Shown piece after piece: positions 26,630 to 34,484 of a DNA stretch of 64,000 nt (position 1 is its first letter; the number at the start of each line of letters is the position of its first letter). Origin of the DNA: Treponema vincentii (GTDB lineage: Bacteria > Spirochaetota > Spirochaetia > Treponematales > Treponemataceae); NCBI RefSeq assembly GCF_010365865.1, contig NZ_CP048020.1, positions 930,001 to 994,000 on the forward strand, in the 5' to 3' direction. The notes below the pieces were generated by a model, which was not told the origin of the DNA, did not search any database, and saw nothing but the letters and a program-made list of their open reading frames with translations. The position numbers were made by a program, and so were the translations under genes.

Positions 26630-27379
26630 ATGAAAAACGAAAAAGTATATCGAGAATTAGCGGATCGTATAGCAGCGGCGCAGCACTGTGTTGCCTTTAC
26701 GGGCGCAGGAGTCAGTACCTTATCCGGCATTCGGGATTTTAGGGGGAAGGACGGACTGTATACGCTGCCTGAAACCGATAAGATGTTCGATATCGAAGTC
26801 TTTAGGGAAACGCCGTCGGTATACTATCGGCTTGCAAAGGAATTTATCTACGGGTTACAAGAAAAAGAACCGTCGATTGTGCATCAGGTACTTGCAGGTT
26901 TGGAAGCCCGCGGAATGTTAAAGGCACTCATTACGCAAAACATCGACTTATTGCACCAAAAAGCCGGAAGCAAGCACGTTATCGAAGTGCACGGTTCTCC
27001 TTCGCGGCATAGCTGTACGCATTGTTCTTATAGTACAACCTTTGAAGATGTCGTCGATGTTGCTCGCAAGGGAGAGGTTCCGCTCTGTCCGAAATGCGGT
27101 CATGCATTAAAGCCTGATATTACGTTTTTCGGTGAAGCGCTCCCGTTTGCTGCAATAACGGAGGCTCAACAAGAATGCGGCAGGGCGGATCTATTGCTGG
27201 TATTGGGCAGCAGTCTCACCGTGTATCCTGCCGCAGCGCTGCCGCAGCTGACCCTGAAAGCGGGCGGTACGGTGGCTATTGTCAACGAACAGCCGACATA
27301 TTTTGACGATTACGCAATCCTCCGTTGTACCGACTTGCAGGAGTGTTTTGAATATCTTAAGCATACATTGCTTGAATAA
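26630..27379 (+). CDS. NAD-dependent protein deacylase (Sir2 family)
   Basis: This 249-residue sirtuin removes acyl groups from protein lysines using NAD. The NAD pocket reads [18 protein letters not shown], the QNID motif is in [14 protein letters not shown], and the catalytic histidine lies in VIEVHGSPS. The structural zinc cysteines are CTHC and CPKC, followed by [13 protein letters not shown]. The latter resembles bacterial deacetylases more than class III desuccinylases, which carry a Tyr and Arg pair after the first motif. AAAGGGAGG precedes the start. There is no obvious operon partner. Confidence 0.93.
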   Translation: MKNEKVYRELADRIAAAQHCVAFTGAGVSTLSGIRDFRGKDGLYTLPETDKMFDIEVFRETPSVYYRLAKEFIYGLQEKEPSIVHQVLAGLEARGMLKALITQNIDLLHQKAGSKHVIEVHGSPSRHSCTHCSYSTTFEDVVDVARKGEVPLCPKCGHALKPDITFFGEALPFAAITEAQQECGRADLLLVLGSSLTVYPAAALPQLTLKAGGTVAIVNEQPTYFDDYAILRCTDLQECFEYLKHTLLE

Positions 27380-27574
27380 CACGGGGACTCTAATAGTAAA
27401 ATTAAAGTGGGCGTCCCTAAAAATTTAACCATGCTTTTAGGCATGCCAATATTTTGAAAAATTTTACTGGTAAAAAGCGCGAATCAATGATATACTATTT
27501 CCAATCTACTATATTTAAAGTTGACAATTGAAAATTCATATCTGAATTGACAGTCGTCTACCTGAGGAGGATCA

Positions 27575-28885
27575 ATGAAAAAAAACATTGCGCTATCGTT
27601 CTTATGCTTGTGTACTGTACTTTTTGTACTTACAGGCTGTAAGCCGAAAGAGGATAACGCCGATTTGGATGCGCCGGTAACCCTATCGGTGTATATGCAG
27701 ATGGATCTCGCTAATCCGCAATCGGCGTATTAGCCCGAGACCGTAGCAGCTTTTGAAAAGCAATACCCGAATATCAAGCTTGAGTTCGAGTATGTGAACG
27801 GCGAAGCATTCCATGATAAGTTCCAAATCATGGCTGCTTCGGGGGATATTCCCGATGTATTTACTACGTATGCGGGAGCCCGTTCAGGTTATGTGCTTGA
27901 TCGCGGTATGGTAAAAGACCTCCGCCCCTACCTGACGGATGATTTGAAAAATCAGTACAATCCTGCTGTTTGGGTGCCCCAGGGACCGAATGGAGAGATC
28001 TATATTATTTCACAGAACCTTGCGGTATGTACGGTCGTTTATGTCAATCCAAAACTACAAAAACAACTTGGCTTGACTACTCCAACAACACTCAAAGAAA
28101 TGATCGATCAAGTTCCTGCTATCAGAGCAGCCGGTTTAACCCCGCTCGCTTTCGCAAACAAGGGACAGTGGCAGGCTCAGTCGCTCTTATTGTCCATGTT
28201 GACCGACCGTATGGCTGGTACCGAGTGGTTTGATAAAGCGATGGTCGGAACGGCAAAGTTCTCTGACAAGCAGTTTGTTGACGCAATCAATGTGATTAAA
28301 ACGATGACCGATTCAAAGTTGTTCCCTCCGGGCGTAAACCAGATGGAGGGTACTGCTTCTTGGGGTGAATTTATTGCAGATAAGGCTGTGTATCTCTTGG
28401 ATGCAGGCTGGCGTATTTCGGCATTAAAAAAAGCTGCAAAACCCGAAGACTATGCACAGTATCAGCTGATGGCATTTCCTGCTGTTGCAGGGGAAGTTAC
28501 ACATGGCTCCAGTGCTGCGACGATCGGTGAAGCATTCGGTATGAATGCAAAGTTGACAGGTGCAAAAGCCGACGCTGCTTGGAAATTCATTTCCTTTATG
28601 TCCGGTAAAGAAGCTTGTGAGATTTTGACAAAGTTCGGAACTATGACTACCTATAAGCTCGACCTTTCAAAATTCGATATTGATCAGCTTACAAAGCAGT
28701 ATGTTGATCTGATTAATAACCAAAGCATGGGTTATGTTATCGATGCGAAGATGGACAGCGAAGGTGTAAATAGCGTACTCAACCCCGGTATTCAGGCGGT
28801 TATGATTGGGCAGAAAACTCCTGCTGAACTTGCGGACGAATACGAAGCATGGGTCGCTGCTAACGATTCCCATCGCAAGAAGTAA
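27575..28885 (+). pseudogene. Sugar ABC transporter substrate-binding lipoprotein with in-frame TAG
   Basis: The frame begins at ATG 27575 after AGGAGG (27564-27569), with a signal peptide and lipobox VLTGC. Mature residues match family 1 sugar-binding proteins: AAFEKQYPNIKLEFEY, MAASGDIPDVFTTYAG, GEIYIISQNLAVCTVVYVN and WKFISFMSGKEACEIL. A TAG at 27731-27733 interrupts it after residue 52, in SAY-stop-PETVAAFEKQ; a single change from TGG would explain it. Without the stop it is a 436-residue lipoprotein. A reinitiated product from ATG 27794 would lack the export signal. Two permease genes follow, the first also damaged, so the importer appears inactive unless these are sequence errors. Confidence 0.83.
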
Positions 28886-28998
28886 AATAAAACTAGAATC
28901 CACTGAAGAACGCAGGGAATAATGGGTAATTGGTGATGTTTAATGTACAATTAGAATTGCCACCAATTACCCGTTACTATAATTACACATTATCTATT

Positions 28999-29055
28999 AA
29001 AAACATCGCCGCAGCGATCGGCCTCAGCCATACAGAGATAGAAGCGCTTAACTAA
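28999..29055 (+). pseudogene. Possible C-terminal remnant of a Rpn-family recombination-promoting nuclease
   Basis: A short open stretch reads KNIAAAIGLSHTEIEALN before TAA. It resembles the typical C-terminal tail (IAxxxGLSxEEIxxL) of PD-(D/E)XK nuclease-family transposases (Rpn), which are abundant in treponemes. No upstream part of such a gene is recognisable. It lies among AT-rich inverted repeats (TGGGTAATTGGTG with CACCAATTACCC, 28922-28974). The identification rests on 18 residues and is weak. Confidence 0.3.
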
Positions 29056-29133
29056 TTGAGAACGGATTGTAATTACCCATTACTCATTACCAATTATGAA
29101 TTATGAATTAAATAGCAAGGCGGTTTACGGTAT

Positions 29134-30014
29134 ATGACCTACTTACGGCAAAAGCGGACAAGCTATATTTCTTTTATTTTGCCCGCTTTTATTATTTACA
29201 TCGGCATTATTATTTTTCCCGTGCTGTTCAGTTTTTATTTAAGTCTGACAAAGTGGAAAGGGTATGGAAAGATGGAGTTTATCGGGCTTGGTAACTATAT
29301 CAGAATGTTTACCGACCCCGTGTTCTACATCGGCTTGCGGAACAATATCCTCATCGTACTGATTTCAGTATTAGGACAGATCCCGCTCGGACTTCTGCTT
29401 GCGTACATGCTCTACCGAAAAATGGTAAAACACGCGAACTTTTTTGAAGTATTGATTTTTTTACCGATAACTATTTCATCTGTTATCGTTGCACAGCTGT
29501 GGAACCGGATATTTTCTCCTGTGGGAGTTGTCCCTGCGATTATACGCGATCTAACCGGCAATCCCGACTATATTATGACGATATTTGAAGATAAATATCT
29601 TGCAATTGTTCCGATCCTCTTTGTACTGTTGTGGCAGCATACCAGTCTTTATATGGTCATCTTTTTAGCTAACCTGCAGCGGATACCGTATAGCGTTATA
29701 GAGGCGGCTCAGCTGGAAGGCGCACGGGAAGGAACAATTTTTTGCCCGCCTTATTGCGCCGATGCTGGCAAATGTTATCTTTATCAATACTATTCTGGCA
29801 GTTTCGGGCAGTTTTAAGAGTTTTGACCTCATCTATTCGATGACCGGCGGAGGCCCCTGCGCACTTTACGGAAGTTATCGCCGTTTATATGTACAATACG
29901 ACCTTTGTATTCCAGAATTACGGATACGGTAGTGCGCTGGCTGTTATCATTATCATCTTTACCGTTATAGCCCTGATGATAAGCCGAGCCGTAACAAAAC
30001 GCTTTGATTATTAG
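29134..30014 (+). pseudogene. Sugar ABC transporter permease (MalF type), two frameshifts
   Basis: This is the first inner-membrane subunit of the importer. The N-terminal 200 residues show five membrane helices (SFILPAFIIYIGIIIFPVLF and others). The EAA-loop start is AAQLEGAREG, followed after correction by FARLIAPMLANVIFINTILA and the last helix with FDLIYSMTGGGPAH. Two +1 insertions break it: six T at 29738-29743 (five needed) and four C at 29854-29857 (three needed). The corrected product is 292 residues, normal for MalF-type permeases. The next permease begins 10 bases later. The uncorrected reading ends at 29817. Confidence 0.85.
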
Positions 30015-30023
30015 GAGGCTGAT

Positions 30024-30875
30024 ATGACTATGAAACGAAATATGCTGCAGGAAGCCTCCCACGGTTGGCAAACGAGCGCCTACGTTTTAATGCTGACTTT
30101 TGCGGTACTTACGCTGTTCCCGCTTATTTGGCTTTTTTATTCGTCCTTTAAGCTGAATGCGGAAATTATGATTCACCCGTTGGCGCTGCCGAAAGCTCCG
30201 ACCGTTTTTAACTATACCGAATCGTGGGCAAAGGGTGGATTAGGTATTGCACTGGTAAACAGCTTTATCTATACGATTACGGCGACCGTCTCTACCATGC
30301 TGCTTGCAATGGCTGCTGCTTTCGGTTTAACAAAATTCCCTTTCAAATCGTCAAAGGTCTTTACTTCGATTTTTGCCTTTGGTTTAATGATCAGCGTTCA
30401 TGCAGTTATCATCCCGTTGTTCCAACTGGAAGCAAAACTCGGTATGGTGAATACACGCTTAGGGGTTATCATTCCGTATGTTGCTTTCAACCTTCCGATC
30501 TCCATTATGATTGCGATTTCGTATGTTAAGGGGATTCCCAATGCGCTCATTGAATCGGCGGAGATAGACGGCGCAAAGTACCGCTACATATTTTGGATGA
30601 TGATTATGCCGCTGTCCGTTCCCGTCATCGCAACGATGGTTATTCTGTCTTTCTTACAGCACTGGAATGAATTTTTATTCGTGTTTGTCTTTACAACGAA
30701 GGCGACGTTGAAGAGCTTGCCGGTTGCGATTACCCAATTTGCAGGGCGGCTCAACATCGACTACGGTTTACAGTATGCCTCCCTCATTATCGGGGTACTT
30801 CCGATGATTGTATTCTATATTGTCTTCCACGCGCAGCTGATTAAGGGTTTTGGGGAAGGGGCTCTAAAAGAATAA
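30024..30875 (+). CDS. Carbohydrate ABC transporter permease (MalG type)
   Basis: This 283-residue inner-membrane protein has six predicted helices, the first at about 18-38 (LMLTFAVLTLFPLIWLFYSSF). The EAA loop that docks the ATPase is present (ALIESAEIDGAKYRYIFWMMIMPLSVP). It also carries the usual C-terminal QFAGRLNIDYGLQYASLIIGVLP segment. It is intact, unlike the binding protein and partner permease upstream. No ATPase gene is in the operon, so a shared MsiK-type ATPase encoded elsewhere is likely. The substrate is unknown. Confidence 0.9.
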   Translation: MTMKRNMLQEASHGWQTSAYVLMLTFAVLTLFPLIWLFYSSFKLNAEIMIHPLALPKAPTVFNYTESWAKGGLGIALVNSFIYTITATVSTMLLAMAAAFGLTKFPFKSSKVFTSIFAFGLMISVHAVIIPLFQLEAKLGMVNTRLGVIIPYVAFNLPISIMIAISYVKGIPNALIESAEIDGAKYRYIFWMMIMPLSVPVIATMVILSFLQHWNEFLFVFVFTTKATLKSLPVAITQFAGRLNIDYGLQYASLIIGVLPMIVFYIVFHAQLIKGFGEGALKE

Positions 30876-30914
30876 AGGTGTTCATATTATTTATTATTGA
30901 AGGAGTTTTTTTAA

Positions 30915-32388
30915 ATGAATAGAAAAAAGCGAGTGCTTGTGGGCGGAATGCACCATGAGTCCGATACTTTTAATCCGATTACCACCGGACCCGATGATAT
31001 TTGGGTGTTACGGGGAAAGGATCTTTTAGAGGGAAAGGGGCAAAGTTCCGTTTTCGGTTCGATTGCAACGCTGAAAGAAGCGGGGTACGAGGTTATCCCG
31101 ACGCTTATTGCACGGGCGGTTCCGAATGGCGAATGGGATAAAGACTACTACCTTTTCGTTAAAACAGGAATTCTTGCAGGCGATTAAAGATGCGCTGCCG
31201 TTGGATGCGCTGTGTCTTTCCCTGCACGGTTCGATGCGGGTACGTGAAATCGGTGAGGCTGAAGGCGATTTACTGGAAGATATCCGTAAAATCTGCCCCG
31301 ATATTCCTATTTTGTCATCGCTCGATATGCATGCAACGATTTCGCAGCGAATGCTCGACTATGTAGACGGCTATGTAGGATATAAGTGCGCCCCGCATAC
31401 GGACACATATGAAATCGGCATTCATGCGGCACGTATGACTATCGAGACATTGGAAAAAGGCATCAGGCCGGTTATGTCGGCGGTTAAGATTCCGTTTCTT
31501 ATCGCAGGTGAACAATCGGAAACCAGCGTTGAGCCGATGAAAAAGTTGACGGCAACGTTACGCGAATACGAGAAACAGCCGCACATTATGGCAGCTTCGT
31601 ACCTGCTCGGCTTTCCGTGGTCCGATACTGCCGACAACGGTGTTACGGCGATGGTGGTAACCGACGGAGATAAGCAGCTTGCAACCGAAAAGGCACGGGA
31701 GCTTGCTCAGTTGTTCTGGGATACCCGAAAAGAATTCTGCTTTTACAACGAGACCCGCGAACCCGCCGACGCCCTTGTCCATGCACGCTCCAGTGTTGAA
31801 GCAGGTGTGTATCCGGTGGTGCTTTCCGACTCAGGCGACAATCCGACCGCCGGTTCTTCGCAGGATGTAACCAACTTCTTAAAGGCAATCCTTGCCGATC
31901 CCTTCTTAACCTCGTTAAACCCGCCGCTGTGTTATCAGGCTTTTTACGACCCCGCCTTAGTTGCAGCCGCCTTTAAAGTCGAGGAAGGAAATATCGTAGA
32001 GGGGACGCTCGGCGCCGCCTTCGATAAAGAAAAGAGTTCACCCATTCAAGTAAAAGCGACGGTAAAAAAACTATGCAAGGCATGGGCAGAGGCACAGAAT
32101 AGTGATATGGCGCTTTTGGATGTCGGCGGCGTCGATGTCGTTGTAACTTCAAAGCATGTCGGCTGCTATGACCCCGAAATGATGCGGGCGCTCGGCGTTG
32201 AACCTACGGAACGCAAGGTCATCGTCGTCAAGCTTGGTTACCTTGAACCGGAAATCCGCGCCATTGCAAAACGCTCGATGCTCGTGCTCACCGACGGCAG
32301 CACCAACGAAGTGTTCTCCCGTCTGCATTATAAATACTTGCCGAGTCCGATGTATCCGATGGATAGGGATATGGACTGGCACGTCTAG
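30915..32388 (+). pseudogene. M81-family metallopeptidase (MlrC-like), one frameshift
   Basis: The joined 490-residue product belongs to peptidase family M81 (DUF1485/MlrC). The N-terminal strand VLVGGMHHESDTFNPITT with paired histidines, LCLSLHGSMRVREIGEAEGD, ILSSLDMHATISQRM and YKCAPHTDTYEIG hold the likely metal ligands; VLSDSGDNPTAGSS comes later. The frame is broken at a T run (31153-31156): three T give DKDYYLSLKQEFLQAIK. It follows the sugar importer genes with its own GGAGTTTT ribosome-binding site, and may process the imported compound. The stop is followed two bases later by a family II hairpin element. Confidence 0.85.
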
Positions 32389-32389
32389 T

Positions 32390-32512
32390 CCTTTTGAAAT
32401 ATACGGTGTATCTACTGCGTTGCTGCGCGAAAATTAATCCTCAACGTATCAAAGATACGCCTGCGGTTAATTTTCGCTCGCGCCTTGTATCTACACCGTC
32501 TATTTCAAAAGG
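32390..32512 (-). repeat. Complete CTTTTGAAAATA hairpin element (family II, copy D)
   Basis: Outer arms CCTTTTGAAATA (32390-32401) and TATTTCAAAAGG (32501-32512) pair perfectly, and pairing continues through ACGGTGTA. An inner stem GCGAAAATTAA/TTAATTTTCGC and a terminal hairpin CGTATC-AAA-GATACG follow, separated by an internal loop TCCTCAA opposite CCTGCGG. Read on the minus strand it aligns with 43307-43429. It begins two bases after the M81 stop codon. Confidence 0.72.
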
Positions 32513-32532
32513 CTGACGGAAAGGGTGCAGCT

Positions 32533-32690
32533 ACTTCGTGCTGCACATAAATTAATCCTCAACGTGGCAGAAGCGGCACGGATGCCGCTGGTTCTAAACA
32601 GTAACCAGTTTGCTTGCAAACTGGCAGCCCAAAAATGAACAAGGAGGTTCACTTTTGGGCGAGGGTGGCGGTAGTTCCACGCATTAACGT
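32533..32690 (+). repeat. Inverted, diverged copy of the H1-H2-H3 hairpin module (family III)
   Basis: Hairpins, in order: H3 AGCGGCA-CGGA-TGCCGCT (32572-32589), H2 CCAGTTTG-CTTG-CAAACTGG (32605-32624), and H1 with 14-base arms (32627-32660, one mismatch, loop AAGGAG). Its reverse complement aligns with the tandem units at 19456-19644. Loops are identical (TCCG, CAAG, CTCCTT), while paired bases differ on both arms. A partial family II arm (ATTAATCCTCAACGT, 32551-32565) leads into it. The stretch 32691-32847 holds one further hairpin (AGAATGTA with TACATTCT near 32709-32732) and nothing else I can name. Confidence 0.75.
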
Positions 32691-32847
32691 GTTTGCCCTT
32701 GCAGCCAAGAATGTAGACGGACGTACATTCTGTGGCGAGGAATGTCGAGGGAAAGATAAAAATTAATGGATTAGAGGTGTATTTCAAGCCATTTTTGCCT
32801 TCGTGATGAAGAAAAATCTATTTGTCTTGAACTGCTCGTTAGTTTTG

Positions 32848-33189
32848 TTACATAATCGGTACAATTAATTGTAAATCCAATTCTTCAATTTGCTTAAAAC
32901 CTTTATCAGCAGTGATAAGGGGTGAGCCATTTACGATAGCAGAAGCTGCAATAATTGCATCAGGGAGTTTTGTTCTATATTTCTTACGAATTTCTATTGT
33001 CTTTCCTTTTATATCATTTGACAGGGTTATTTCAGTGCAGTCATTTATAAAAGCTCTTGTACTTTGACTTTCCGTTTCAGTCATTCCGGAAAAAGATAAA
33101 AGTTCCATTGCAGAAATTATTGATAATGCAAGATTTTTCTCCAGATAAGGAAACATACAAGAATTGGATGCCCTTACACTAGGCATCAA
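32848..33189 (-). CDS. PIN-domain protein (VapC-like), N-terminally damaged
   Basis: The C-terminal ~90 residues look like a VapC-type PIN ribonuclease: ALSIISAMELLSF with the second acidic position, TRAFINDC, the LPDAIIAASAIVNGSPLITADKGF block with conserved aspartates, and LQLIVPI at the end. The first motif (LDTNxxI, carrying the first catalytic aspartate) is absent; the upstream frame reads instead YNVFILFVKVRARKLAGEL. No antitoxin gene lies next to it. I take it as an inactive remnant of a toxin-antitoxin pair. The true start is unclear. Confidence 0.55.
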   Translation of the reverse strand: MMPSVRASNSCMFPYLEKNLALSIISAMELLSFSGMTETESQSTRAFINDCTEITLSNDIKGKTIEIRKKYRTKLPDAIIAASAIVNGSPLITADKGFKQIEELDLQLIVPIM

Positions 33190-33217
33190 TTCCCCGGCTA
33201 ATTTTCGTGCTCTAACT

Positions 33218-33245
33218 TTGACAAATAGGATAAAGACGTTATAAT
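33218..33245 (+). promoter_or_regulatory. Sigma70-type promoter for the pentapeptide-MBL pair
   Basis: TTGACA (33218-33223) and TATAAT (33240-33245) are both consensus and are 16 bases apart. They lie 35 bases upstream of ATG 33281, with AGGAG at 33269-33273 before the start. Confidence 0.65.
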
Positions 33246-33280
33246 AATTAGTAACACGATTTCAACAGGAGTTTGTCAGC

Positions 33281-33808
33281 ATGTTTGACAGGGCTAAAAA
33301 CTTATCCTATGAAGACCTTGCAGCGATGTTGGCGGCCAGTCCCGATCTTAACAGTATGAATTTTGCCGGTCTTACACTTACCGGCATTGATTTTTCCGGA
33401 AAAAGGCTTTCCGGCTGTTCGTTTGCGCATACCTGTTTTACGGACTGCTCCTTTACGGGAACGCGGGTTAGGCTGTCGTTTTTTGATTTTGCCCGCTTTG
33501 TACATTGTATCTTTGATAAAGCCGATATTCAGCTTTCCTGCTTTGCAGGGGCGTCCTTTGATGATACCGTTTTTACCGATTCGGAACTGCTTATCAATAA
33601 TTTTACCGGGATTACGACGCATGAATGCACTTTTAAGGATTCGGACTTGTATGCTTCCCGTTTTATTCACTGCTCGTTGCACAAGACGCCATTTGAAAAT
33701 TGCAATATAAAGAAAGTTCATTTTACAGACAATGTGTATGATGATGTGTCGTTTAAATCTTCCAATACGCGCGTCGCTTATTTTGATACCGAGGAATTCA
33801 TAAAATGA
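33281..33808 (+). CDS. Pentapeptide-repeat protein
   Basis: The 175-residue protein is built of degenerate A(D/N)LxF-type pentapeptides from about residue 27 to 165: MNFAGL, IDFSGKRLSGCSFAHTCFTD, CSFTGTRVRLSFFDFARF, FDKADIQLSCFAGASFDD and onward. These fold as a right-handed quadrilateral beta helix. Related proteins include gyrase-protecting Qnr/MfpA, but no specific relation can be claimed. There is no signal peptide. The stop overlaps the start of the metallo-hydrolase gene by four bases, so the two are co-translated from the promoter at 33218. Confidence 0.85.
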   Translation: MFDRAKNLSYEDLAAMLAASPDLNSMNFAGLTLTGIDFSGKRLSGCSFAHTCFTDCSFTGTRVRLSFFDFARFVHCIFDKADIQLSCFAGASFDDTVFTDSELLINNFTGITTHECTFKDSDLYASRFIHCSLHKTPFENCNIKKVHFTDNVYDDVSFKSSNTRVAYFDTEEFIK

Positions 33809-34413
33809 AAATATACCCTCACTACTCACCTCAAGGCTCTGTGAACAGTTATCTTGTCGGAAATGAGGTAAGCAAAGAAGCGTTAATTATCGATCCGGGA
33901 AAGATAACCGGTGAAGTAATCAACCATATCGAAAAGAACGGATATACGCTTGTCGGCGTATTCATTACGCATAATCATATCCGCCATTACGGGTACGGAC
34001 TTCCGACTTTGTTAAAAATTTATAATCCGCGTGTATATGCGGCGGATCAAGCGCTTGTCGGTAAACATGGAAAGATGTTGTGGGGAGATTGCACGATCCC
34101 GATTGCCGGTTTTTCCGTTGAATGTTTTTCGGTGCCCGGTCATTCGCCCGATTCTTATTTATTTAAGATAGATAACTGTATTTTTACCGGTGACAGTCTT
34201 ACCGCGGGGATAACCGGCAGCACGCTGCATAGTTTTGCGGCAAAAACGCTTGCGGAACAGCTGGAAAAAAAGCTGTTTATTCATGATGATGCACTTCTCC
34301 TTTTTCCGGGACACGGTCCGCCGACTACGATCGGAGCGGAACGGAAATTCACGCATCTATCGATTTTTAAGGTTGACAAAAGTATGGTAAACTTTATACC
34401 ATATAAAAAATAG
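33805..34413 (+). CDS. MBL-fold hydrolase with altered metal motif
   Basis: The 202-residue protein has a metallo-beta-lactamase fold of the glyoxalase-II-like type: NSYLVG near residue 13, ALIIDPGK, VFITHNHIRHYGYG, VECFSVPGHSPDSYLFKI, CIFTGDSLTAG and LFPGHGPPTTIGAE. The diagnostic THxHxDH motif reads THNHIRH, so the aspartate that binds the second metal is replaced by arginine. Either the enzyme uses one metal or it has lost hydrolase activity. Most other ligands (His, His, Asp in GDS, His in GHG) remain. It overlaps the pentapeptide gene. A promoter-like palindrome lies in its last codons (34373-34403). Confidence 0.83.
   Translation: MKIYPHYSPQGSVNSYLVGNEVSKEALIIDPGKITGEVINHIEKNGYTLVGVFITHNHIRHYGYGLPTLLKIYNPRVYAADQALVGKHGKMLWGDCTIPIAGFSVECFSVPGHSPDSYLFKIDNCIFTGDSLTAGITGSTLHSFAAKTLAEQLEKKLFIHDDALLLFPGHGPPTTIGAERKFTHLSIFKVDKSMVNFIPYKK
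34373..34403 (+). promoter_or_regulatory. Promoter-like site with overlapping palindrome inside the MBL gene end
   Basis: TTGACA (34373-34378) is followed 16 bases later by TATACC (34395-34400). A palindrome, TATGGTA (34383-34389) with TACCATA (34397-34403), spans the spacer and the -10 box. It could be an operator controlling the protease-lipoprotein genes that begin at 34485. The overlap with coding sequence makes chance similarity possible. Confidence 0.35.
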
Positions 34414-34484
34414 ACTATAGGAAATCCTAAAATCAAACCAAGTTTTTAGAGATGCCCTATGCATATTATGTAAGGAAGATGCTC

